From: a bacterium
Lineage (GTDB): Bacteria; Thermosulfidibacterota; Thermosulfidibacteria; Thermosulfidibacterales; Thermosulfidibacteraceae
DNA: 12,142 nt
Direction: 5' to 3'
Assembly: GCA_027022065.1 (NCBI GenBank)
Contig: JALVZS010000059.1
Location: 1-12,142, forward strand
The position numbers and the translations under genes are program-made. Under the pieces are notes generated by a model. The model did not search any database. It had not been told where the DNA came from and saw only the letters and a program-made list of their open reading frames with translations. This document shows, piece by piece, positions 1 to 8,800 of the stretch (position 1 is its first letter; every line of letters starts with the position of its first letter).

Positions 1-2
1 AC

Positions 3-1526
3 ATAAAGCAGGGGGATCCCGCAAAGGCCGCCTCCATATATGAGGAGCTTGGAAGGCTTGATGAGGCCGTAAGGTGCTATGTGGATGCGGGAAAACTCAA
101 GGATGCGAAAAGACTGCTTGAGGAGGTATCCGATCCAAAGCTTAAAGTTGATGTGGCATCCGCACTGGTGAAAGCGGGGAGGTTTGACGATGCCTTAGAG
201 CTTGTAGAGGGTTTGGATAGCCCAGAGGCCAGACTTATAAAGGCCCTGTGCATTGAGAATGAAAAGCCTGATGAGGCTTTGGAGCTTGCCCGCTCATCCT
301 TTAAGCAGCTTTCCGGACAGCTTAAAAAGTGGGCTCTGGCCCTTATGGCAAGAAGGCTAAAGGATAAGGGAAAGTGGAGTGAGATCGTTTCTCTGCTTTA
401 TCCCTATGAAGCCACAGGGGATTTGGATACTAAAGAGAGGCTGATTCTGGCTCATGCCCTCTACACTACGGGGGACGAACCTAGGGCCTTAAAGCTTCTG
501 GCTCTGCTTATGGATACGGAGGCAAGGAGGGAGGCTAAGGCACTTGTCAAGGAGATAAAGAAGAGCACGGAGGATTCCGAAATAGAGGAGATATGCGCCA
601 ACATACTGGCGGAGGACTCCTTTTTTAAGCGTCTCAAAGAGGGACTGAAAAAGAGCAAGGACTCCATAATCGGTAGGCTTGAGGCCCTTATAGAGGATAA
701 GAAGCAGATAAAGGAGCTTTCCATTGAAGAGGTGGAGGAGATACTCCTTTCCGCTGACATGGGGGTTGAGGCCACGGAGGAGATAGTAGGTACTTTAAAG
801 AGAAGGATAGAGATAGGGGAGATAAAAAGCGGACAGGGCTTAATGCATGCCTTGGAGGAGGAGATACTGAGAATACTTAAAAAGGCTGAGGCTCCACTGC
901 TTCTGGATACCAAACCAACGGTAATAATGGTTGTTGGAGTAAACGGCACGGGCAAGACCACCACCATAGGCAAGCTGGGCCACATGCTGAAAAAGAAAGG
1001 GTATTCGGTGCTCTTTGCCGCTGGCGATACATTCAGGGCCGCTGCCATTGAACAGCTGGAAATATGGGGCCAGCGCACAGGGATACCGGTTATAAAGCAA
1101 AAACCTGGAGCCGATCCCTCTGGAGTGGTTTACGATGCCATAAAGTCCGCAAAGGCCAGAAACATTGATGTTGTCATTATAGATACGGCGGGACGCCTGC
1201 ACACCAAGGTGAACCTTATGGAGGAGCTTAAGAAGATGGCCAGAATAGCCTCAAGAGAGGTACCAGGTGCTCCACATGAGACCCTGCTGGTTCTGGATGC
1301 GGTGGTGGGGCAGAATGCCATATCTCAGGCCAAGCTCTTTTCCGAGGCGGTTCCCGTAACGGGTATTGTGCTGACAAAGCTGGACGGCACCGCCAAGGGG
1401 GGCATAGTTGTTGCCATTGCTAAAAAGTTTGGAATTCCCATAAAATTTATAGGGGTGGGAGAGGGGATAGATGACCTTCAGGAGTTTAACGCTGAGCGCT
1501 TTGTTGACGCTCTTTTTGATAGGTAG
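3..1526 (+). CDS. ftsY: Signal recognition particle receptor FtsY with helical-repeat N-terminal extension (5' partial)
   Basis: FtsY is the SRP-receptor GTPase that docks ribosome-SRP complexes at the inner membrane for co-translational insertion. The frame is open to the left edge (507 visible residues), so the true start is outside the window; the GTG at 81 is only the first in-window start-like codon. The C-terminal NG domain is complete. The N-domain begins near nucleotide 620 (FFKRLKEGLKKSKDS). G1 is GVNGTGKTT at visible residues 312-320, followed by DTFRAAA at 342, DTAGR at 394, TKLDG at 458 and a closing GVGEGIDDL. Instead of the usual short acidic A-domain, about 200 residues upstream read as TPR-like helix pairs (IYEELGRLDEAVRCY, LVKAGRFDDALELV, YTTGDEPRALKLL). 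The last 56 bases overlap the next gene. Ffh is unlikely because no M-domain follows the G-domain. The identity is secure; the role of the extension is unknown. Confidence 0.96.
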   Translation: MKQGDPAKAASIYEELGRLDEAVRCYVDAGKLKDAKRLLEEVSDPKLKVDVASALVKAGRFDDALELVEGLDSPEARLIKALCIENEKPDEALELARSSFKQLSGQLKKWALALMARRLKDKGKWSEIVSLLYPYEATGDLDTKERLILAHALYTTGDEPRALKLLALLMDTEARREAKALVKEIKKSTEDSEIEEICANILAEDSFFKRLKEGLKKSKDSIIGRLEALIEDKKQIKELSIEEVEEILLSADMGVEATEEIVGTLKRRIEIGEIKSGQGLMHALEEEILRILKKAEAPLLLDTKPTVIMVVGVNGTGKTTTIGKLGHMLKKKGYSVLFAAGDTFRAAAIEQLEIWGQRTGIPVIKQKPGADPSGVVYDAIKSAKARNIDVVIIDTAGRLHTKVNLMEELKKMARIASREVPGAPHETLLVLDAVVGQNAISQAKLFSEAVPVTGIVLTKLDGTAKGGIVVAIAKKFGIPIKFIGVGEGIDDLQEFNAERFVDALFDR

Positions 1527-2067
1527 CGCCTTTCCAAAGGTTAGGTGTGGAAGCATGCTGGACAGGTACGTCTGCTATTCTTATGACAGGGATTACCTTA
1601 TCTCCCTAATAAAAGAGACTGCAAAAAAGCTGGGAGTTGATCCAAAGCTTGCCTTGGAGCTTGCCAAAAGGGAGTCGGACCTCAATCCCTTTGCCGTCTC
1701 TAAAAAGGGAGCCATAGGCATCATGCAGCTTCTTCCCTCAACGGCTAGGCTGTTGGGCGTTGATCCCTTTGACCTAGAGCAGAACATAGAAGGGGGGCTC
1801 CGCTACTTTAAGCATCTTCTTGAGCAGTACAACGGAGATGTTGAGCTTGCCCTTGCTGCCTATAATGCAGGTCCTGGAAGCGTGGAGAAATATGGAGGGG
1901 TTCCTCCCTATGAAGAGACCAAAAAATTTGTAAAGGATATTACTTCAAGATACCATGGTTCTACTGCCTACTATGCCCAAGAATCCACTCCCTCCGGCAT
2001 AAGAAAGGTGGTTCTTCCCGATGGAACCATCCTCATAACCAATCTTCCTCTGGAGCTTGTGAGGTGA
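1471..2067 (+). CDS. Exported lytic murein transglycosylase, SLT family
   Basis: This enzyme would cleave the MurNAc-GlcNAc bond of peptidoglycan in the periplasm, leaving 1,6-anhydro ends. The 198 residues begin with a signal peptide (MTFR, then a hydrophobic stretch to about residue 20, possible cleavage after GSA). A Slt-type catalytic domain follows: LALELAKRESDLNP with probable catalytic Glu68, then GAIGIMQLLPSTA, then LALAAYNAGPGSV. The tail LPDGTILITNLP resembles short beta segments seen in similar enzymes. The ATG at 1471 is chosen because GGGAGAGGGG stands just upstream and because only this start supplies a signal peptide; the next in-frame ATG (1555) would give a leaderless protein. 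The signal peptide is therefore encoded inside the last codons of ftsY in another frame. The stop overlaps the thiL GTG. Short one-domain enzymes of this kind often serve trans-envelope machines, but a link to the pilus genes is inference only. Confidence 0.9.
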   Translation: MTFRSLTLSALLTLFLIGSAFPKVRCGSMLDRYVCYSYDRDYLISLIKETAKKLGVDPKLALELAKRESDLNPFAVSKKGAIGIMQLLPSTARLLGVDPFDLEQNIEGGLRYFKHLLEQYNGDVELALAAYNAGPGSVEKYGGVPPYEETKKFVKDITSRYHGSTAYYAQESTPSGIRKVVLPDGTILITNLPLELVR

Positions 2068-2996
2068 GGCTCAGGGATATTGGTGAGGATGGCTTCATTG
2101 AGATCCTATCCTGCAGGTTTCCTCAGATAGGTGATGACTGCTCCCTTTTGCCCGATGGCAGGGTGATTACCACTGACATGTTCCTCCTCGGCACCCACTT
2201 TGTGATCCCTCCCTTTACCTGGAGACAGGTGGGAACCAAGTGCGTTTGTGCGGCTATAAGTGATGTTATAGCCATGGGGGCAAGGCCGGAGGGCGTACTC
2301 ATATCTTTAGGCGTTCCTCCGGACGAAGAGCTGGAGCATCTTGAGGAGTTTTACAGGGGTGTTGAGGATGTGGCGGAACGCTACGGTTTTAAGGTTGCTG
2401 GGGGAGATACCTGTAAGTTTGAAGCTTTTGTTGTTAACATAACCGCCTGGGGCCTTCCCGCTGAAAGACCCATTTTGAGAAGTACAGCAAAACCCGGAGA
2501 CACTCTATTTGTTACAGGGACTCCTGGGGCCAGTGCCGTGGGCCTTGAGGCTATTCTTAAAGGGCTTTCCCTTGACGACTTCATCAAAAAGCACGTCTTT
2601 CCAGATCTCAGGCTTAAATTTTCCCTTGCGCTTGCTAAAGAAAAACTTGCCTCTTCCATGATGGACATAAGCGATGGCTTAATAATAGATGCGTCAAGAC
2701 TTGCCCGCCTAAGCGGCGTTGCTCTGGAAATAGACAGAGCCAAGCTTCCATCCTTAAACATTTCCACTGAGGACAAAAGGCTTTTACAGCACAAGGGGGA
2801 GTTCTACATCTTGCACGGTGGAGAGGATTTTGAGCTTCTCTTTACCTCTCCTTTTCCCTCAAAGGTTATGGAGGTGGCTGAGGCTACGGATACACCTGTA
2901 ACGGCAATAGGCAGAGTGGTTGAGGGGGAGGGCGTTTATATTGTAGAAGGTAAAAAGAAAGTGAAGGCCACTCATAAAGGTTACAGCCACTTCTAG
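2064..2996 (+). CDS. thiL: Thiamine-monophosphate kinase
   Basis: ThiL uses ATP to phosphorylate thiamine monophosphate, giving the cofactor thiamine pyrophosphate, in the cytoplasm. At 310 residues it has the normal family length and the PurM/ThiL-fold motifs in order: GDDCSLL at 23-29 (usually GDDAA), TTDM at 36-39, AISDVIAMGARP at 64-75, GGDT at 113-116, MDISDGLIIDASRLA at 200-214 and GGEDFELLF at 252-260. These supply the Mg-ATP and substrate carboxylates. The GTG start overlaps the stop of the transglycosylase gene as GTGA, with GGAG eight bases upstream, which indicates translational coupling. The sirtuin gene follows after 11 bases. No other thiamine gene is visible, so the operon is mixed in function. 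HypE and PurM share the fold, but the TTDM, MDISDG and GEDFELL set identifies ThiL. Confidence 0.95.
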   Translation: MRLRDIGEDGFIEILSCRFPQIGDDCSLLPDGRVITTDMFLLGTHFVIPPFTWRQVGTKCVCAAISDVIAMGARPEGVLISLGVPPDEELEHLEEFYRGVEDVAERYGFKVAGGDTCKFEAFVVNITAWGLPAERPILRSTAKPGDTLFVTGTPGASAVGLEAILKGLSLDDFIKKHVFPDLRLKFSLALAKEKLASSMMDISDGLIIDASRLARLSGVALEIDRAKLPSLNISTEDKRLLQHKGEFYILHGGEDFELLFTSPFPSKVMEVAEATDTPVTAIGRVVEGEGVYIVEGKKKVKATHKGYSHF

Positions 2997-3007
2997 GGGG
3001 AATCGCA

Positions 3008-3730
3008 ATGCTGGAGGAGGTTGCAAAAAGACTAAAAGAAGCCAAAAAGGCAGTTGCCCTTACAGGTGCTGGCATATCCAAGGAATCGGGCATTCCCACA
3101 TTCAGGGGTGCCAACGGGCTTTGGAAGAAGTTTAAACCGGAGGAGCTTGCAACTCCCTGGGCTTTTCAAAGGGATCCCAAGCTCGTCTGGGAGTGGTATC
3201 TCTGGAGAAGATCCCTCGTGATAGACAAAGAGCCCAACGAGGGCCATTTTCTCCTTGCCAGGCTTGAGACCATGGTGCCTGAATTCTGGGTGATCACCCA
3301 GAACATAGACGGACTCCACGCCCAGGCTGGCTCAAAAAACATCATAGAGCTGCATGGTAATATATGGAGGGAGAGGTGCTCTTCTTGCGGTTTCAAAAGG
3401 GTTAACCGTAGCGACAGGATGGAGGAGCTGCCGCCCAGGTGTCCGGAATGCGGTGCCCTTTTGAGGCCTGATGTGGTTTGGTTCGGTGAGGCGCTTTCTC
3501 CCGATGCCCTTGATGCCGCCATCCACCACAGCGAAACCTGCGATGTCATGCTTGTTATAGGCACATCCGCTGTGGTTCAGCCCGCCGCTTCCCTTCCTCT
3601 CATGGCGAAAAACGCTGGAGTTTTTGTGGTGGAAGTGAATCCGGAGAGGACTCCTATTTCGGATATGTGTGATGTATCTTTAAGAATGGGCGCCGTAGAA
3701 TTTGCCCAAGCTTTACAGCGCTATCTTTGA
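3008..3730 (+). CDS. cobB: NAD-dependent protein deacylase, sirtuin with SIRT5/CobB-type acyl pocket
   Basis: Sirtuins remove acyl groups from lysines, consuming NAD and releasing nicotinamide and O-acyl-ADP-ribose. The 240 residues carry GAGISKESGIPTFRG (NAD site, 20-34), QNIDGLH (98-104), catalytic His116 in LHGN, a zinc knuckle at Cys124/Cys127 and Cys145/Cys148, GTSAVVQPAASLP (185-197) and VEVNPE. The acyl-binding wall reads ELATPWAF then WEWYLWRR, giving Ala48, Tyr64 and Arg67. This is the Ala + Tyr-x-x-Arg signature of class III sirtuins, which in human SIRT5 and E. coli CobB binds negatively charged succinyl or malonyl groups. Desuccinylase activity is therefore predicted alongside deacetylation. 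The start is well supported by AGGGGGA six bases before the ATG. The length fits a single catalytic domain with no extensions. It sits between thiL and rsh in an apparent operon; no acyl-CoA synthetase or acetyltransferase target is next to it. Confidence 0.93.
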   Translation: MLEEVAKRLKEAKKAVALTGAGISKESGIPTFRGANGLWKKFKPEELATPWAFQRDPKLVWEWYLWRRSLVIDKEPNEGHFLLARLETMVPEFWVITQNIDGLHAQAGSKNIIELHGNIWRERCSSCGFKRVNRSDRMEELPPRCPECGALLRPDVVWFGEALSPDALDAAIHHSETCDVMLVIGTSAVVQPAASLPLMAKNAGVFVVEVNPERTPISDMCDVSLRMGAVEFAQALQRYL

Positions 3731-3739
3731 GGTTATATT
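3712..3739 (+). promoter_or_regulatory. Possible internal promoter before rsh
   Basis: TTTACA (3712-3717) and TATATT (3734-3739) are separated by 16 bases and resemble a sigma-70-type promoter. It lies in the last codons of the sirtuin gene and the 17-base gap before rsh. A start about seven bases downstream of the -10 would fall at roughly 3746, almost on the rsh ATG (3748). That would fit the absence of a well-spaced Shine-Dalgarno there. Such matches arise by chance in AT-rich stretches, so this is tentative. Confidence 0.25.
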
Positions 3740-3747
3740 AAACAATT

Positions 3748-5898
3748 ATGGCAACCTTAACCCTCTATCAGAAAAAGCTGGAAAAGATAAAGGAGAATGT
3801 AGCAAAGCATCACAAAAGTGCCGATCTTTCTTTAATAGATAAGGCCTTTGAATTTGCAGCTGAAGCCCACGAGGGACAAAAGCGCCGTTCGGGAGAGCCT
3901 TACATAGTTCACCCGCTTGAGGTGGCCTGCATACTTTCCAACATGCGCATGGACCACATCACCGTTGCGGCTGCCCTTCTTCACGATGTTCTAGAGGACA
4001 CACCTATTACCAAGAAGGAGCTGGAAAAGGAGTTTGGAGAGGAGATAGCCTTTCTTGTGGACAGCGTTTCCAAGATCAGCAAGATAGAGGCCCGCACACA
4101 GCTTCAGAGACAGGCCGAGACCATAAGAAAGATGCTTTTGGCCATGGCCAAGGATTTAAGGGTGATAATAATCAAGCTTGCGGATCGGCTGCACAACATG
4201 CGAACGCTCCACTATGTTCCTGATTCTGAAAAGAGAAAGAAAATCGCCCAGGAAACCCTTGATATATACGCACCTTTAGCCCATCGCTTGGGTCTTGCCA
4301 GGATAAAGTGGGAAATGGAGGACCTCGCCTTTAAAGAGATAAATCCCGAAATGTACCACTACATAGAGCAGAGAGTGGCCAAAAGTAGAGAGGAAAGGGA
4401 AGAGTACATCAAGAAAATGATAGAAATAGTAAAGCAGAAGCTGAAGGAAAAGGGCATAGACGCCTACGTTGAGGGAAGGCCTAAGCACTTCTACAGCATC
4501 TACAAAAAGATGCTGGAAAACAATCTGAGTTTTGAGGAGCTTTACGATTTGATAGCCCTACGCATCATAGTCAACACAGTGGATGAGTGCTACACTGTGC
4601 TTGGTGTAATTCACTCCAACTGGCCGTACATTCCTGGGCGCTTCAAGGATTACATAGCCATGCCAAAGCCCAACATGTACCAGTCTCTCCACACCACTGT
4701 TGTAGGTCCTGGCGGTGAGAAGGTAGAGTTCCAGATAAGAACCTGGGAGATGCACAGAGTTGCTGAAGAGGGAATAGCCGCCCACTGGAAGTACAAAGAG
4801 AAGGGCAGGGTGGATAAAGAGGAAGAGCAGATATTTTCCTGGATAAGAAGATTCCTTGACTGGCAGAAGGACGTAAGCAACTACAGGGACTTCATGTACA
4901 ACCTCAAAACGGACCTCTTTCCCGAAAAGGTTTACGTTTTTACTCCCAAAGGAGAGGTAAAAGCCCTTCCTAAAGGAGCCACTCCCATAGATTTTGCCTA
5001 TGCCATCCACACGGAGGTGGGCCACCACTGTGCGGGAGCAAAGGTGGATGGAAGAATGGTTCCCTTGGACTACGAGCTTAAAACGGGCGAAAAGGTGGAG
5101 ATAATCGTTTCACCGAAGCAGCATCCCAGCAAGGATTGGCTCAGGATCGTTAAGACCACCAGGGCCCGCACAAAGATAATGGCCTGGCTCAGGGCTATGG
5201 AGAGGGAAAGGGCCCTGGAGATGGGAAGGGAAATGCTCATAAAGGAGTTCAGAAAGCACGATTCCAACTTCTCCAAACTGCTGGATGAGGGAAAAATAGA
5301 TGAGATAGCTCCGGATCTTGGGTACAAAACCGCAAACGATCTAATAATTGCCGTTGGCCTTGGCAAAATCCATGCAAGAACCGTTTACAGAAAGCTATTC
5401 CCAGAGGAGGTTGAGAAAAAGCCCGAAAAAGAGGTCCAGAAAAGGCAGGATACAAAGATAAAGGTATCCGTTGAGGGCATGGACAACGTGCTTGTGCGTT
5501 TTGCCAAGTGCTGCAACCCTCTTCCCGGAGATGATATAGTGGGCTACATAACAAAGGGCAGAGGAATAACCATCCACACGGCAGAGTGTCCCAATCTGCA
5601 AAGGATATACGATCCTGAAAAAATAGTTGATGTTGAGTGGGAGTCCCTAACAAGCGGCGGGCTGCCCGCAAAGATCCGCATAGAGACCTACGACAAACCG
5701 GGCCTTTTGGCAGAAATAACCAGCATAATTTCTCAGGAGGGCATAAACATAGAGTCCGCCAATGTGTCAACTACCGTGGATAAAAGAGCCTTCCTAAACT
5801 TCGTTCTCACCGTAAAAAGCAAGGCCCAGCTTGAAAGGGTCCTTGCGAAGATCCAGAATGTAGATGCAGTATTGAAAGCAGAAAGGGTGAAGCGGTGA
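3748..5898 (+). CDS. rsh: Bifunctional (p)ppGpp synthetase/hydrolase, long RSH (Rel/SpoT)
   Basis: This enzyme makes ppGpp from ATP and GDP (pppGpp from GTP) during starvation and hydrolyses it otherwise, acting at the ribosome and in the cytoplasm. The 716 residues show the complete long-RSH order. The HD hydrolase has His55, His79-Asp80, Glu83-Asp84 and Asp146 in LADRLHNMRT. The synthetase has GRPKHFYSIYKKM at 243-255, YDLIALRI, RFKDYIAMPKPNMYQSLHT from 298, and VEFQIRT. A TGS domain spans about 394-456, a conserved-cysteine domain has FAKCCNPLPGD (Cys588/589) and HTAEC (Cys614), and an ACT domain spans about 643-714. Intact hydrolase residues together with RFKD (the RxKD form of bifunctional enzymes, not ExDD of RelA) argue that both activities are present. 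No good Shine-Dalgarno precedes the ATG; GAGG lies about 15 bases away. The stop overlaps the pilY1 GTG. With only one RSH in view it is probably the main alarmone enzyme, but other copies could lie elsewhere. Confidence 0.96.
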   Translation: MATLTLYQKKLEKIKENVAKHHKSADLSLIDKAFEFAAEAHEGQKRRSGEPYIVHPLEVACILSNMRMDHITVAAALLHDVLEDTPITKKELEKEFGEEIAFLVDSVSKISKIEARTQLQRQAETIRKMLLAMAKDLRVIIIKLADRLHNMRTLHYVPDSEKRKKIAQETLDIYAPLAHRLGLARIKWEMEDLAFKEINPEMYHYIEQRVAKSREEREEYIKKMIEIVKQKLKEKGIDAYVEGRPKHFYSIYKKMLENNLSFEELYDLIALRIIVNTVDECYTVLGVIHSNWPYIPGRFKDYIAMPKPNMYQSLHTTVVGPGGEKVEFQIRTWEMHRVAEEGIAAHWKYKEKGRVDKEEEQIFSWIRRFLDWQKDVSNYRDFMYNLKTDLFPEKVYVFTPKGEVKALPKGATPIDFAYAIHTEVGHHCAGAKVDGRMVPLDYELKTGEKVEIIVSPKQHPSKDWLRIVKTTRARTKIMAWLRAMERERALEMGREMLIKEFRKHDSNFSKLLDEGKIDEIAPDLGYKTANDLIIAVGLGKIHARTVYRKLFPEEVEKKPEKEVQKRQDTKIKVSVEGMDNVLVRFAKCCNPLPGDDIVGYITKGRGITIHTAECPNLQRIYDPEKIVDVEWESLTSGGLPAKIRIETYDKPGLLAEITSIISQEGINIESANVSTTVDKRAFLNFVLTVKSKAQLERVLAKIQNVDAVLKAERVKR

Positions 5899-8800
5899 GG
5901 GGGTTTCTAGGATTTTGTTTAATTTTACTTTTCTTGGGTTGCTTGAATGTTAATGTGGTGTTGTCTGCCTCTATGACTAATTACTGTGCTGTTCCTCCTT
6001 TTCTGAGTAGGGTTCTTCCGCCTAATGTTATGATAATTTTGGATAATTCAGGCTCAATGTTTAATTTCGCTTATAACTACAGAGGTGAAGATGTTAGCTA
6101 TGGCTTTGATTCTGCTAAAAAGTATTATGGATATTTCAATCCAGATTATTGGTATAAATATGAAAACGGAAAGTTTATAGCAACTGCTAAAAAAGATAGT
6201 AGATCAAAAGAGGATGATGAATGGGATGGGAACTTCTTAAATTGGCTTACTATGAGAAGGATAGATATTGCTAGAAAGGTTTTGACTGGGGGGAAATATG
6301 TCAATGGTTATTTAGTAGGTGAGGAAGCGGATGGTAAAGGTAGAGGTTATATAAAAAGAGTCGATAATGCAGAGTATTATACCCCTTATACTGGAACGAT
6401 AGACTTTACATTTGATCTGGGAAGTGGAGGTGTTTCTAAGTTTGAAGTATGTCATCGGGAAATGAGGAGGTGGGGTTGGGGAGAAATATGTGAGGAGTAT
6501 AATGTTAAAATTCAAGTTTCTGCTAGGCCAGTGGGGGTTATTCAAAAAATTGGTAATAAAGTAAGATGGGGACTAGCTTTTTATCATGTAAATATATACG
6601 ACAACGGTGGATATATATCAGTACCTATATCATATAACAACACAAGTGAATTGGTGGAAAAAATAAATGAAAAACGACCAGATTCTAACACTCCTTTGGC
6701 AGAAACCTTGTGGACTGTAGTAGGGTATTTTGCTCAGAAGGATAAGATGCTAAATGGTCCAGGACCTAGATATCAAGAGGGAGATTATCAGATAGACACA
6801 AGTGTTGACCCTTACAACTACGGCACAGCGGATAATCCTGTAATGGCCTGGTGTGCTAAAAGCTTTGTCATTTATATAACTGATGGAGAACCGTGCGGAG
6901 ACGATGAGCTACCTGAAGGTTTGAAAAACTATGCTGAGAATAATGGAGGTTGTTCTTATGACGGCAGTTTACCAACTTGCAGAGCGGGGGGTAATAAGCC
7001 TTGGGTTCAAGATGTTGCCTTATATGCGCACACCAACGACCTTAGAAGCGATTTGAGGGGTAACCAGACACTAACTATATACACTATATTTGCTTTTGGT
7101 GAAGGATCAGGTTTGCTAAATTGCACAGCAATAAATGGCGGTTTTGAAGACATAAATAGAGACGGCAAACCATCATCAAGAGAAGAATGGGATAGAAACG
7201 GAGATGGAGTCCCTGATAATTATTTTGTAGCTAGTAACGGTTATGAGCTAGAAGAAGCCCTTGAAAACGTGCTTACCGATATCTTGCGCCGTGCTTCTTC
7301 GGGAACAGCTGTAAGTGTTCTTTCCGAAAAATCCCAAATGGAAATGTTTGCATACCAGGCTGTGTTTTATCCTGAAAAAACTTTATCTGTTGGCCGAAAG
7401 ATTACCTGGACAGGTTACCTTTACACCTGGTGGCTCTTCAACTCTATGTTGTGCCAAAACATAAGGGAGGACACAAAAAACGACAAAATCCTGGAGCTTG
7501 CCTATGACAGAGTCCTTGACTGGAAGCTGGATTCATCTGGCCACCTGAAGATAGTTGCCTACTTAACAAATGAGGACGGCTGCACCAATTCTACCGCTGG
7601 GGGAATAGTTACCTACAACTCCTTTGATGAGACTCATCCTCTCATAGAGGCAGGAAGTAAGTTGGCCAGTGAAGGACCGGCTGATAGAAAGATTTACACT
7701 GTTTCTTCCAAAAACGAATTGGTTGAGTTCACTGTTGCCAACAAAAGTAAATTTTCGCAGTATCTGGGAAATTCAGATAATTTTCCGTATTGTTTGATTT
7801 CTCAGGTATCTAATAAAGATGAGCGTGTAAATAAACTTATAGAGTTTATAAGAGGTAATGATGTTGGTAAATGTAGAAGTAGAAAGATAGACGATGCTGG
7901 CCATACATGGAAGCTGGGAGACATTATATATTCAACGCCTGCCGCTGCTGAGTATGGTAATTACACCGTGGTCTTCGTTGGGGCAAATGATGGGATGCTT
8001 CACGCCTTTAAAGTGGGCTATCTCAAAAAAGGTTTCTTCTCTCCGACTAAGCTCTGCGAGGATAAAAACTCCTGCGGGGATACTACATTAGGTAAAGAAC
8101 TTTGGGCATTTATTCCTAAAAACGCTCTTCCCTATCTCCGGTACCTAATGGATCCAAATTATTGCCACATATACTATGTGGATCTTCCTCCCTATCTCAT
8201 CCTCGTAAACGGAAAGCGCATACTTATAGGCGGCATGAGATTTGGAGGCGGAACAAGTGTGGTGCATCCACCTGAGGATACCTGCCCTGATGTTAACTCA
8301 GAAAACTGCACGGGCCTATCTTCCTACTTTGCCCTTGATGTTACTGATCCTGAAAATCCTAAGTTCTTGTGGGAGTTTACGGATCCTCACCTCGGATTTG
8401 CCTATTCAGGCCCTGCCCATATCACCTACAGAGGCAAGCACTTTATACTATTTGCCTCAGGTCCTACAAATTATGATGGAACTTCGGATCAGGACTTGAG
8501 ATTTTTCGTTTTGGAGCTTGATGGTGATGGGAAGATAGCAGGGAAGTATGTTATTGATAAAAACGTGGCTTCTACTCTTGCTTCATTTAAAAACGCTTTT
8601 GGTGGCAGGTTGTTTACTGAAGGCATAGACTACAATGAGGATGGGAATACAGACATGGTTTTCGTAGGCGTTAGTTATTGCACAGGTTCAGAATGGCAGG
8701 GTAATGTAATTGGCATAGGCATAAACGGCGATGATCCTACAAGATGGGATTATGTAAAAGTGTTCAATAGCGCAATTAAACCCGTTACTGCGAAGATAGA

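Noticed and set aside
81-83. GTG at 81 as the ftsY start
   Set aside because: The same frame continues with repeat-like residues to the left edge with no stop, and there is no good ribosome-binding site before the GTG.
461-1078. Long minus-strand open frame inside ftsY (and similar ones inside rsh, thiL and pilY1)
   Set aside because: Ser/Leu/Pro-rich complement shadows of strongly coding + strand genes, without family motifs or ribosome-binding sites.
7894-8499. Two + strand alternative-frame open stretches inside the pilY1 propeller
   Set aside because: The main frame has unmistakable PilY1 motifs throughout (VVFVGANDGMLHAF and following blades), and the alternatives have none.
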